This document shows positions 17,455 through 25,638 of a stretch of DNA of 48,698 bases, one piece after another. The DNA comes from an uncultured Eubacteriales bacterium (GTDB lineage Bacteria > Bacillota > Clostridia > Oscillospirales > QAKW01): NCBI GenBank assembly GCA_902492505.1, contig CABULU010000008.1, forward strand, positions 1 to 48,698, read 5' to 3'. A model generated the notes under the pieces. That model did not search any database and was not told the origin of the DNA. It saw only the letters and a program-made list of their open reading frames with translations. A program made the translations under genes and the position numbers. Within the stretch, counting starts at the first letter, position 1. Each line of letters opens with the position of its first letter.

Positions 17455-19761
17455 TCATTTTTTGATTTCAATATAGTCATCATGAAAAATGCCGAGTATT
17501 TTTGACGCCTCAGCACGCGTTGCGCCGTCTCTTGGATTAAACAAGACGCCTTCATTGGTCTTGGTACCTCCGACAATGCCGGCAGCACGGCACGCATATA
17601 CCGCTTCTCTTGCATAGTCGTGAAGCATACTGTCATCGTCAAACAACAGAGACTCACCGTCGTTTTTCAGCATAACGCCCGCAAAGTCGGCGTAGCGTAC
17701 AAGAACAGCACACAGCTGTTCGCGAGTAATATCACTTGCAGGCTCAAAGGTATTTTCCGTAACGCCGTTTACTATACCGTTTTGTGCTGCCCATCCGACA
17801 GCAGCAGTATAATAACGCCCATCTTCAACATCAGTGAACGGAGAAGGCTCAGTACGGGAAGCTGTATCAACACCGGCAATTCTTGCAATAACCGTCACAA
17901 ACATCGCTCTTGACAGAGTGGTTGAAGGTTCAAATTCAGTATCTGTCATACCTCTGAGCAAACCGTACGAATACGCATAATCTATATACGGTTTATACCA
18001 AGAGTCTGACTTTATATCGGTAAATACCTTCGAGGTATCCCGCATCTCTACATACGGCAGCTTTGTCCCTTGGGCAATAACAGTGTCAATATAGCCGCAA
18101 ACTCTACATACAGCACTCTTTGTGCCGTCCGATTGTACGGTTGCATCATTATTGTAGACATATTCGCCTAATGTATGCTTATCGTCAGCCTTATGCTGAG
18201 GATCGGCAATAGTTTCCGTCATTGAGCACAGCCTGCATGTACGTGTCATGGTTCCGTCATTTATGCATGTAGCGTCGTTATTATAAATATAATCGGTGAA
18301 CGAATGCTTTGACGCATCCACAGTATTCTTTATTTTCCGAACGCTGACATAATCACAGTTACGGCATTTTGCACTCTCGGTAGCATCACTTACGCATGTG
18401 GAATTATCGTCAAAAACATACTCTCCCAAATCATGAAAATTCGCATCAAGCCACAGAATTCTGTTTTCAAACCATTCTGACAAATGCTCAAAATTATCTT
18501 CAAACGTTTTCAGAGCAGATATCTGCGAGGTAATACGCCAATAATCGTTTTCAAGACTGTTCCAAACCCTATCGTTTGCATTAAAATCAAACTCATTTTC
18601 CGGATAAAAGCTCACTGTATAATAATCGATTATTTTCTTTATATTATCAATGTGTTCACCGTAACATTCACGAGCAAGTTCCATAAACCGATCCCTTGCG
18701 ACAAAAGAATCAAACCATGGATTTTGCGAACCGTAATACCATTTTGAATATCCGTTTGTACATTGCGTTGATGCAGCCGCACTTTGGTCAAAATCCCAGA
18801 CGGGCCCGGCAAAAACCTTTCCGCCGTTTTCCTTTTTATAGAAATATATCTGATAACCGCCGTCACCGTTGTTCATGACAGTATTTACAATAAAGAACTT
18901 AACAAACGAATCAACATCACAAAGTCTGTCAAAAGTATCCCAATCGTGAGTCAATATTGCCTTGTTAAAGCTATTGCAGTATTCCGAAATAAAATCTATC
19001 TGTGAAGGCGTGCAAAACTCCTTTTCAGGTGTTTTGATGATAAACTTCATTACATTTTTGCGCCAGTTTAGCGTAACCCCTTCCGGAAACAGAGACGGGT
19101 CAACATCAACAACATCGAAATAGGCATCTTCATTTGTATCGCCGTTGCCGACAAACTCAATGAGATATCCTGTATCGATCCTGCCGGTTTCATCCTCCTC
19201 GATATCAACACGAGTTTCACCGGTCTGCGTCTGCTCACAAAGGAGATACAAACCAAGATTTTCTCCGTTTAAAAACACATTTACAAATCTGTACTCCGAG
19301 GTAAATTCCAAACCGAGCTCCCTTGCAATTTCAAAAGCAAGAGCATTTCGAACCATCGTTTTATCAAACGCATTGGCAAGCAAAACCCAGCTTTTTGCCT
19401 TACCCATACCGAAAAGGTCCTGCTTTTTATCAAATTTAATTCTGTACGCTTTCTTATCTGCATATTGCAGCGTTGAATTACCGCGGTAGCGAATTCCGCC
19501 GACTGTATCATCAAGAAGATACTGAGAAGAAGTATTGTCAATCCTGACAGTACAGCCGACATAGTTTGTCTTATCCACAATCGGCGCGCCATTGTCGGTG
19601 TCAATAAATATCACAGGAAAATTATACTGTGAATTTAACGCCTCGGCTTCCGTCCCGCTATATTCAAGCGCACCGACGGAAAACACGGACAGGAGTGACA
19701 ATGACATTAAAACAGACAGCATCGCGGATATAAATTTTACAGGCTTAAGCATTTTTTTCAT
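17455..19761 (-). CDS. secreted CotH kinase-like protein with cysteine repeats and three SLH domains
   Basis: 768 residues, surface-attached. Signal peptide at 1-32. CotH domain at about 45-440 (GGIRYRGNSTLQYADKKAYRIKFD, NVFLNGENLGLYLLCEQ, GPVWDFDQSAA); CotH proteins are atypical protein kinases that in Bacillus phosphorylate spore-coat proteins, while bacterial SLH/dockerin versions are mostly uncharacterised. Then three Cys-rich repeats (about 465-590) with C-x2-C pairs and the pattern DATC..GT.T..C. Last, three SLH domains (about 600-765, FTDIKSDSWYKPYIDYAY and so on) that anchor to cell-wall polymers. GGAGG precedes the ATG. It follows the DtxR-type gene by 30 bases, so its expression may be tied to metal status. 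Confidence 0.9.
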   Translation of the reverse strand: MKKMLKPVKFISAMLSVLMSLSLLSVFSVGALEYSGTEAEALNSQYNFPVIFIDTDNGAPIVDKTNYVGCTVRIDNTSSQYLLDDTVGGIRYRGNSTLQYADKKAYRIKFDKKQDLFGMGKAKSWVLLANAFDKTMVRNALAFEIARELGLEFTSEYRFVNVFLNGENLGLYLLCEQTQTGETRVDIEEDETGRIDTGYLIEFVGNGDTNEDAYFDVVDVDPSLFPEGVTLNWRKNVMKFIIKTPEKEFCTPSQIDFISEYCNSFNKAILTHDWDTFDRLCDVDSFVKFFIVNTVMNNGDGGYQIYFYKKENGGKVFAGPVWDFDQSAAASTQCTNGYSKWYYGSQNPWFDSFVARDRFMELARECYGEHIDNIKKIIDYYTVSFYPENEFDFNANDRVWNSLENDYWRITSQISALKTFEDNFEHLSEWFENRILWLDANFHDLGEYVFDDNSTCVSDATESAKCRNCDYVSVRKIKNTVDASKHSFTDYIYNNDATCINDGTMTRTCRLCSMTETIADPQHKADDKHTLGEYVYNNDATVQSDGTKSAVCRVCGYIDTVIAQGTKLPYVEMRDTSKVFTDIKSDSWYKPYIDYAYSYGLLRGMTDTEFEPSTTLSRAMFVTVIARIAGVDTASRTEPSPFTDVEDGRYYTAAVGWAAQNGIVNGVTENTFEPASDITREQLCAVLVRYADFAGVMLKNDGESLLFDDDSMLHDYAREAVYACRAAGIVGGTKTNEGVLFNPRDGATRAEASKILGIFHDDYIEIKK

Positions 19762-19791
19762 GGCTACCCTCCTAAATTATTCAACACGGCT

Positions 19792-20157
19792 TTATTTTCT
19801 TTCAATATGCCTTTTTATTGCATCAAAGGATGCATCACTTATTACATGTTCTATTTTACAGGCGTCATCCGCAGCGGTTTTTTCATCAACACCCAAAGTC
19901 CTGAGTACATCGGTCAGCACCGTGTGGCGCTCGTAAATCTTACAAGCAAGCGCAGTGCCCTCCTCGGTTAAATTGATAAACCCGTCCTTATCAACGGTTA
20001 TAAGCCCTCTCTTTCTTAGCAATCCTACACCACGGCTGATACTCGGCTTTGTATAATTCATATATTCCGCAACGTCGATTGAACGAACAGACGCCTTCGA
20101 CCTGCATAAAATATATATAGTTTCAAGATACATTTCTCCTGATTCATTTATAGACAT
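19792..20157 (-). CDS. DtxR/MntR-family metal-dependent transcription regulator
   Basis: 121 residues: winged helix-turn-helix (about 1-65, SIDVAEYMNYTKPSISRGVGLLRKRGLI) and a helical dimerisation/metal-binding domain (about 66-121, with E..H.V and CKIEHVIS typical of the family). It lacks the C-terminal SH3-like domain, as in MntR-size proteins. It is divergent from feoAB, whose leader carries three palindromes, so it most likely represses iron uptake when Fe(II) is plentiful. GGGAG precedes the ATG. Confidence 0.92.
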   Translation of the reverse strand: MSINESGEMYLETIYILCRSKASVRSIDVAEYMNYTKPSISRGVGLLRKRGLITVDKDGFINLTEEGTALACKIYERHTVLTDVLRTLGVDEKTAADDACKIEHVISDASFDAIKRHIERK

Positions 20158-20174
20158 ACTTATGTCTCCCTATG

Positions 20175-20203
20175 ATTATATATTTAGTACAAGCATTTCT
20201 TAA
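20175..20203 (-). promoter_or_regulatory. probable promoter of the DtxR-type gene
   Basis: Minus strand TTAAGA (20203-20198), 17 bases, TATAAT (20180-20175), 18 bases before the ATG. Confidence 0.55.
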
Positions 20204-20268
20204 ATATGATAACACAATTTATAAAAAAAATCAATATTTGCAAAATTTGAAAAAATCATCAAAATGTC

Positions 20269-20297
20269 TTGACAAATAATCTTAGGGCAATTATAAT
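20269..20297 (+). promoter_or_regulatory. consensus sigma-A promoter of the feo operon
   Basis: TTGACA (20269-20274), exactly 17 bases, TATAAT (20292-20297). The first operator begins about 9 bases later, over the transcription start. Confidence 0.9.
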
Positions 20298-20305
20298 AAT
20301 TATCG

Positions 20306-20321
20306 GTTAGCAAGTGCTAAC
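20306..20321. promoter_or_regulatory. operator 1 of feoA, probable DtxR-type site
   Basis: Perfect inverted repeat GTTAGCA-AG-TGCTAAC over the predicted start site of the feo promoter. Confidence 0.75.
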
Positions 20322-20339
20322 TAATTTTTACGAACATTG

Positions 20340-20355
20340 GTTAGCATCTGCTAAT
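20340..20355. promoter_or_regulatory. operator 2 of feoA, probable DtxR-type site
   Basis: GTTAGCA-TC-TGCTAAT, the same repeat with one changed end base, 34 bases (about three helical turns) after operator 1. Confidence 0.7.
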
Positions 20356-20386
20356 TGATATCTGATAATTAACAACGGTGATTAAT

Positions 20387-20599
20387 ATGAATTTAAAAAA
20401 AGCTGTCGCAGGCAAAGAATACATAATCCGTGAAATCATAACCGATGATGAAGAGTTAAATGCCTTTTTGTTCTCGCTGGGATGTTATACAGGCGAAAAG
20501 ATTACAGTAATTGCACATTTACAGGGCGGATGCGTTGTTTCCATAAAAGACGGAAGATATAACATAGATAATCAGTTGGCAGAAGCCATCATCATATAA
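20387..20599 (+). CDS. feoA: ferrous iron transport protein A
   Basis: Small cytosolic SH3-like partner of FeoB, 70 residues, with LGCYTGEKITVIAHLQGG and the C-terminal strand typical of FeoA. ATG 20387 is preferred to GTG 20378, because GGTGA at 20378-20382 can itself serve as the ribosome binding site. Transcribed from the promoter at 20269 and followed by feoB after 126 bases containing a third operator. Confidence 0.9.
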   Translation: MNLKKAVAGKEYIIREIITDDEELNAFLFSLGCYTGEKITVIAHLQGGCVVSIKDGRYNIDNQLAEAIII

Positions 20600-20641
20600 A
20601 TCAGCAGATTAGCCTCAAATTAAGCAGTTAGTTTCGGGATA

Positions 20642-20661
20642 GAGTTAGCGATAGCTAACTC
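20642..20661. promoter_or_regulatory. operator 3, between feoA and feoB
   Basis: Perfect palindrome with arms GAGTTAGC/GCTAACTC around GATA. The same TTAGC/GCTAA core as the two sites before feoA, but 65 bases before feoB; implies an additional regulated start or a roadblock. Confidence 0.65.
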
Positions 20662-20725
20662 ACGGCGATATAACTTTATCCGAAAGGATTAAATATAAAG
20701 TTAATAAATAAAGGAGGAAATATTA

Positions 20726-22756
20726 ATGAGAATTGCCCTGGCAGGCAACCCCAATTCCGGCAAGACCACAATGTACAACGCCATTACGGGCCGAAACGAA
20801 AAGGTCGGCAACTGGGCAGGAGTTACCGTAGACAAAAAAGAGCACCCAATAAAAAAGACGTACTATGAGGGTGACAAGCAGCTGATTGCCGTGGATCTTC
20901 CCGGCGCATATTCAATGTCGCCGTTCACAAGCGAGGAGAGTATAACAAGCTCATACGTTAAAAAGGAAAATCCCGACGTCATTATTAATATCGTCGACGC
21001 CACAAATCTCAGCAGAAGTTTATTTTTTACAACGCAGCTTTTGGAGCTTGGAATTCCGGTTGTTGTAGCGCTGAACAAAAGCGATATAAACGAGAAAAAG
21101 CAGACAAAAATCGATACCGAGCATCTTTCCGAGAAATTAGGATGTCCCGTTATAAGCACGGTTTCCACCTCATCAAAAGGACTAAAAGCGGTTATAGAAG
21201 CCGCTGCGGCGCTTTACGGCACCGAACAAACGGCTCCTTATATACAGGGAGAAATTGACCTTACAGACAAAAAAGAAGTCGAAGCCGCAGACCGCAGACG
21301 CTTTGAGTTTGTAAACATAATTGTGAAAGAGGTAGAAACCCGCAGAATAATGACAAAAGAAAGAAATACAGACGATAAAATCGACGCCGTTTTGACAAAT
21401 AAATGGCTTGGTATTCCGATTTTCGCTGTTGTAATGTTTCTTGTCTTTCAGATTTCTCAGGTTTGGGTAGGAACGCCGATAGCAGATCTGCTTGTCGGCT
21501 GGCTGGAAGCATTTAAGGGCTGGGCTGGCGGACTTTTAGAAAATGCGAACCCTCTGCTCCAGGCTTTGTTAATTGACGGTATAATAGGCGGTGTATCTGC
21601 GGTTGTCGGATTTTTGCCTCTTGTCATGGTCATGTATTTTCTGATAGCACTGCTTGAAGACTGCGGTTATATGTCAAGAGTTGCGGTTGTTCTCGATCCT
21701 ATATTTAAAAAGGTCGGTCTTTCAGGTAAATCTGTCATACCTTTTGTTATCGGAATAGGCTGTGCCGTACCCGGAGTTATGGCCAGCCGAACAATACGCA
21801 ATGAGCGCGAACGCAGGGCCACTGCAATGCTGACTCCTTTTATGCCTTGCGGTGCAAAAATACCGGTTATTTCGCTTTTTGCGGGCGCATTTTTTGACAA
21901 TTCGGGCTGGGTGAGCGCAGTCATGTACTTCACCGGCATAGTTCTCATATTTTTTGGTGCGCTTCTTGTCAACAAGATTGCAGGATACAAGGCAAGAAAA
22001 TCATTCTTCATTATCGAACTGCCCGAATATAAAGCGCCATCTCTCTGGGGAGCTTTCAAATCAATGTGCGCCCGCGGTAAAGCGTACATAGTGAAAGCTG
22101 CGACTATAATTTTGCTGTGTAACACGGCAGTCCAGATTATGCAGACATTCACCTGGAAATTTCAGGTTGCACAAACAGCAGACGCTTCAATTTTAGCGTC
22201 GATAGCAACGCCGTTTGCCTATCTGCTCGTGCCAATCGTCGGTATACTCAGCTGGCAGCTGGCGGCTGCGGCAGTCACCGGATTTATCGCAAAAGAAAAT
22301 GTTGTCGGCACGCTCGCCGTCTGTTTTGTCGGGCTGGAGAATTTCATTGACACCGATGAGCTCGCGCTAATGGAAGGAGCGGGAGCCGAGGTTGCCGGAA
22401 TAATAGCCATAACAAAGGTCGCGGCGCTGGCATATCTTATGTTTAACCTTTATACGCCTCCCTGTTTTGCGGCAATCGGAGCCATGAATTCCGAAATAAA
22501 AAGCGCCAAATGGCTTTGGGGCGGCATAGGACTCCAGCTTTCAGTCGGATATACAATCGGTTATCTTGTATATACCGTAGGCACTCTTATGACCGACCCT
22601 GCAACGCTGAACGCCGGCGCCGCCATCGGAGGACTGGCAGCTGTTGCGGCAATGGTTTTGGTCATTATCATGCTTATAAGAAATACAAACAAAAAGCTCA
22701 AAACTGAATATGCTTTAAGCAATACCGAGCAAAGAGCTTTCGTAACGAGTAAATAA
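20726..22756 (+). CDS. feoB: ferrous iron transport protein B (GTPase-permease)
   Basis: Fe(II) importer of the cytoplasmic membrane, 676 residues. N-terminal G domain: G1 GNPNSGKTT (7-15), G3 DLPGAYS (about 54-60), G4 NKSD (about 117-120). The GDI-like helical region is short. Membrane part about 220-665 with two gate motifs, around GIGCAVPGVMASRTI and LYTPPCFAAIGAM. AAAGGAGG precedes the ATG. Confidence 0.96.
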   Translation: MRIALAGNPNSGKTTMYNAITGRNEKVGNWAGVTVDKKEHPIKKTYYEGDKQLIAVDLPGAYSMSPFTSEESITSSYVKKENPDVIINIVDATNLSRSLFFTTQLLELGIPVVVALNKSDINEKKQTKIDTEHLSEKLGCPVISTVSTSSKGLKAVIEAAAALYGTEQTAPYIQGEIDLTDKKEVEAADRRRFEFVNIIVKEVETRRIMTKERNTDDKIDAVLTNKWLGIPIFAVVMFLVFQISQVWVGTPIADLLVGWLEAFKGWAGGLLENANPLLQALLIDGIIGGVSAVVGFLPLVMVMYFLIALLEDCGYMSRVAVVLDPIFKKVGLSGKSVIPFVIGIGCAVPGVMASRTIRNERERRATAMLTPFMPCGAKIPVISLFAGAFFDNSGWVSAVMYFTGIVLIFFGALLVNKIAGYKARKSFFIIELPEYKAPSLWGAFKSMCARGKAYIVKAATIILLCNTAVQIMQTFTWKFQVAQTADASILASIATPFAYLLVPIVGILSWQLAAAAVTGFIAKENVVGTLAVCFVGLENFIDTDELALMEGAGAEVAGIIAITKVAALAYLMFNLYTPPCFAAIGAMNSEIKSAKWLWGGIGLQLSVGYTIGYLVYTVGTLMTDPATLNAGAAIGGLAAVAAMVLVIIMLIRNTNKKLKTEYALSNTEQRAFVTSK

Positions 22757-22771
22757 TTACATTATAAGATT

Positions 22772-22948
22772 ATGGAAAACATTATTATTATCTTAGTTCT
22801 GTTATGCATCACAGGCAGTATCATATGGTATCTTTACAAATCAAAAAAACGTGGTGCTGTCTGTATCGGATGTCCTTATTCCAAGCAGTGCCAAGGCCAC
22901 TGCGACTGCTTCGGAAATAAAAATGACAATAAAAACAACAGAAAATAA
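22772..22948 (+). CDS. FeoB-associated Cys-rich membrane protein
   Basis: 58 residues: an N-terminal membrane helix (about 3-22), a short basic KSKKRG turn, then a Cys-rich tail CIGCPYSKQCQGHCDC, and a polar Asn/Lys end. This matches the small FeoB-associated Cys-rich family (PF12669) found after feoB in Clostridia. It starts 15 bases after the feoB stop. The cysteines may handle iron or redox state near FeoB; the family's role is not firmly known. Confidence 0.85.
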   Translation: MENIIIILVLLCITGSIIWYLYKSKKRGAVCIGCPYSKQCQGHCDCFGNKNDNKNNRK

Positions 22949-22959
22949 AGTACAAAAGG

Positions 22960-22992
22960 GGGGGATGTTCGCCGTGCGGCTGAGCATCCCCC
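22960..22992. terminator. terminator between the convergent feo and nitrogen operons
   Basis: 11-base stem (22960-22970 with 22982-22992, one G-U pair) whose loop has a nested GCCG/CGGC. T-rich sequence on both sides is only moderate. It immediately adjoins the stop of the leftward ANTAR gene, so it probably works in both directions. Confidence 0.75.
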
Positions 22993-23577
22993 TTATGAAT
23001 AGGTTTTTATAATTTCCTCAGCAACATCACGCTTTGAAATACAGCGATCCATCGCCTGCTTTTCTATGTATCGGTGAGCCTGCGGCTCATCCATTTTAAT
23101 TTCACTGATAAGCAGCCATTTTGCACGGTTTACAATACGGATTTCCTCCATTTTTTCTTCAATCGACAGCGTTTTCTTTTCAGTCCTGCGTAAACGCTCC
23201 CTTGCACTTGACATCCAGCCAAGAGCAATTGCAAGCATAGGCTTTGACGTAGGCTTAGGCAATGTAAACACGCCGTACTCGGCAACCTTATCGTAAATTT
23301 CTGCATGCAGCTCACTGCGCACAATAAGCAATACTACCGTTGACTTTGTATTACATGCATCAATTGCAAATAGCGCTCCTGTATCATCGGGCAGAGGGGA
23401 ATTAATAATTACAAAATCATAATCCCGCTCGGCAAAAGCTCTTTTGGCAGAGCTGATACCTGAGACGACGGTAACGGGAGCGTACTTTGATTCCGGGAGC
23501 AGGTTAAAGAGTGCTAAATTAAAATTCTTTGCAGCAGAAACTATAAGAACGCTGTAAACACGTTCCCGAAGACTCAT
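22993..23577 (-). CDS. ANTAR-domain antitermination regulator with degenerate receiver
   Basis: 194 residues. The N-terminal receiver-like domain (about 6-120) lacks the normal acidic pocket (VLIVSAAKN where VLIVDDE is usual) and has Asn59 (YDFVIINSPLPDDTG) where the phosphorylated Asp should be, so phosphorylation control is unlikely. A helix follows, then a C-terminal ANTAR RNA-binding domain (about 138-194, IRIVNRAKWLLISEIKMDEPQAHRYI, CISKRDVAEEII). ANTAR proteins bind paired hairpins with six-base loops in nascent RNA and block terminators. It is the last gene after glnA in an operon whose own leader carries such a hairpin; comparable glnA-linked ANTAR antiterminators are known in clostridia. 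GGAGGGG precedes the ATG. Confidence 0.9.
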   Translation of the reverse strand: MSLRERVYSVLIVSAAKNFNLALFNLLPESKYAPVTVVSGISSAKRAFAERDYDFVIINSPLPDDTGALFAIDACNTKSTVVLLIVRSELHAEIYDKVAEYGVFTLPKPTSKPMLAIALGWMSSARERLRRTEKKTLSIEEKMEEIRIVNRAKWLLISEIKMDEPQAHRYIEKQAMDRCISKRDVAEEIIKTYS

Positions 23578-23607
23578 CCTGCACCCCTCCCCTAATTTAA
23601 GTCAGAA

Positions 23608-24819
23608 TTATTTATTACAATAGATATCCAAAACAGACGCCGGAACATGCGTCCTTATAAATTCGCTTTCCGATGCAATTCTACATGCTGTTTGCAAATC
23701 GTACGGCAGCTTTCTGAATTTTGTAAGAGTCCGAGCGTCCGCTTTATATAAATTAATATTTGCAGGTTCTGGCAAACTAAGTTTATTCTGAATACCGTAA
23801 AGTCCCGCATAAATCATCAGAGTAAACGCAAGATACGGATTTGCAGTTGGATCGGGCGAACGAAGCTCCGCACGCCGATACTCACCGACTGCTGCGGGAA
23901 TTCGCACAAGCTGAGAACGGTTTTCATCCGACCAGGAAATGTATCCGGGTGCCTTGCATTTCCCAAAACGCTTATAGGAATTTTCGGTCGGGTTGAGAAA
24001 CGCGGTCATATCTTCCGCCTTATTCAAAATACCCGCAATCATATAGCAAAGATTTTCAGAACCGTCCGCAGCCTTGACCGACATATTGATATGGAATCCG
24101 TTCCCCGGTTTATTTTCAAGCGGCTTAGCCGTAAAATCTGCATACAGTCCGTTACGACGCGCAACGGTTTTAACAATTGTTTGAAAAGTCATTGCATTAT
24201 CGGCGGCAGTGAGCGCATCGGAATAACGAAAATCGATTTCATTCTGTCCCGGCCCTTCCTCATGATGAGAGCTTTCGGGACGAATGCCCATTTGCTCAAA
24301 AGTAAGACATATTTCACGCCGTATATTTTCACCGCGATCCTCCGGAGCAATATCCATATACCCCGCTTCATCATAGGGAGTTTTTGTGGGCTTGCCGTTT
24401 TCATCAAGATTAAACAGATAAAACTCCTGTTCCGCACCGAATGCAAAGACATAACCGGCTTTTTCAGCATCGGCTGCAGCTTTTTTAAGAAGACTTCTTG
24501 TATCGCACTCAAACGGAGTACCGTCGGGATATGTGATATGAGTAAACATACGCACAACTTTACCATGTTCAGGTCTCCACGGAAGCTGCATCAGAGTTTC
24601 GGCATCGGGATGAAGCAGGAGATCACAGCGGCTTTCATCGCCAAAACCGGCTATTGCCGAAGCGTCGAAAGCAATGCCGTATTCAAAGGCGCGTGGAAGC
24701 TCCTGCGGCATTATCGATATATTTTTTTGCTTGCCGAATACATCGCAAAATGCAAGGCGGATAAACTTTACATCTTCCTCCCTGACATACTGCATTACCT
24801 CATCCTTCGAATACTTCAT
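23608..24819 (-). CDS. glnA: glutamine synthetase, type I
   Basis: Makes glutamine from glutamate, ammonia and ATP. 403 residues, shorter than typical GSI (about 440-470) but with the beta-grasp N-domain (DVKFIRLAFCDVFGKQKN) and catalytic motifs FGAEQEFYLF, SSHHEEGPGQNEID, KPLENKPGNGFHINMS and ELRSPDPTANPYLAF. The adenylylation-site region is not recognisable. It lies 21 bases after the GXGXG subunit and 30 before the ANTAR gene, in the glutamate synthase operon. Confidence 0.95.
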   Translation of the reverse strand: MKYSKDEVMQYVREEDVKFIRLAFCDVFGKQKNISIMPQELPRAFEYGIAFDASAIAGFGDESRCDLLLHPDAETLMQLPWRPEHGKVVRMFTHITYPDGTPFECDTRSLLKKAAADAEKAGYVFAFGAEQEFYLFNLDENGKPTKTPYDEAGYMDIAPEDRGENIRREICLTFEQMGIRPESSHHEEGPGQNEIDFRYSDALTAADNAMTFQTIVKTVARRNGLYADFTAKPLENKPGNGFHINMSVKAADGSENLCYMIAGILNKAEDMTAFLNPTENSYKRFGKCKAPGYISWSDENRSQLVRIPAAVGEYRRAELRSPDPTANPYLAFTLMIYAGLYGIQNKLSLPEPANINLYKADARTLTKFRKLPYDLQTACRIASESEFIRTHVPASVLDIYCNK

Positions 24820-24840
24820 AACATAATTACCTGCTTTCTT

Positions 24841-25575
24841 TCAGTTTGCGACATACATCTGTTTATACGGATTTTTACTGTCGGGCGTAACTACGGTAAA
24901 CGGAGCGGACAAAATTTTATCGATATCATATCCGAACAGCTCACAATATTCTAAGATATATGCCCTCAGTTCCTCCATATCACCGGCGCCCGCCCGACAA
25001 GCGGTAACCTGACTCGGAAATCTTATGTCCTCACATTCCGAGCGAAGAAACATCTTGCCTCCGTGCATACCGGTACAGGGGAAAAAGCCGACAATTTTTT
25101 TGTTTTCGGCTTCAAGACCGAGAACAACTATTACTCCACCCGCCTGATATTCTCCGAGAAAGCTGCTCGCAGTGCCGCCGACCACCATAACAGGGATCTT
25201 ATTCTCATACGCCTTCATATGAATTCCGGCACGATAGCCTGCATTTCCCTTGACATAAATTCTGCCGCCGCGCATAGCATACCCCGCTGCATCCCCGATA
25301 TCTCCGTAAACAATTATTCTACCGTCGTTCATAGTATCGCCGACAGCGTCCTGCGCATTGGCTTTAACTGTTAAAGACGCCCCGTTTAGATACGCACCAA
25401 GCGCATTGCCCGCAATACCATTTATGGTAATATTTTTACCCGACATACCGGCGGCAATAAAACGCTGACCGCAGCAACCGGTGACAACACAATCGCCGCG
25501 TATTTTACGCAGACGGTCATTGAGCTGTCTGTAATCAAGATTTTCTGCATCAATCAGATCAGTATCATATTTCAT
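24841..25575 (-). CDS. glutamate synthase GXGXG-domain subunit
   Basis: 244 residues forming the right-handed beta-helix that in large GltB is the C-terminal structural domain. GXGXG-type repeats are visible: GIAGNALGAYLNGASLTVKANAQDAVGDTMN and GDIGDAAGYAMRGGRIYVKGNAGYRAGIHM (each quoted in short parts of the protein, about residues 50-130). ATG 25575 is chosen for the upstream GGAGG. As in archaeal-type split glutamate synthases, this domain is a separate polypeptide, next to the synthase and glutaminase subunits. Confidence 0.9.
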   Translation of the reverse strand: MKYDTDLIDAENLDYRQLNDRLRKIRGDCVVTGCCGQRFIAAGMSGKNITINGIAGNALGAYLNGASLTVKANAQDAVGDTMNDGRIIVYGDIGDAAGYAMRGGRIYVKGNAGYRAGIHMKAYENKIPVMVVGGTASSFLGEYQAGGVIVVLGLEAENKKIVGFFPCTGMHGGKMFLRSECEDIRFPSQVTACRAGAGDMEELRAYILEYCELFGYDIDKILSAPFTVVTPDSKNPYKQMYVAN

Positions 25576-25638
25576 ATTATAGCACACCTCCGAATTTTTT
25601 TCTATGATTTTTCACAAAAAACAGCTATCGATTTGTTT

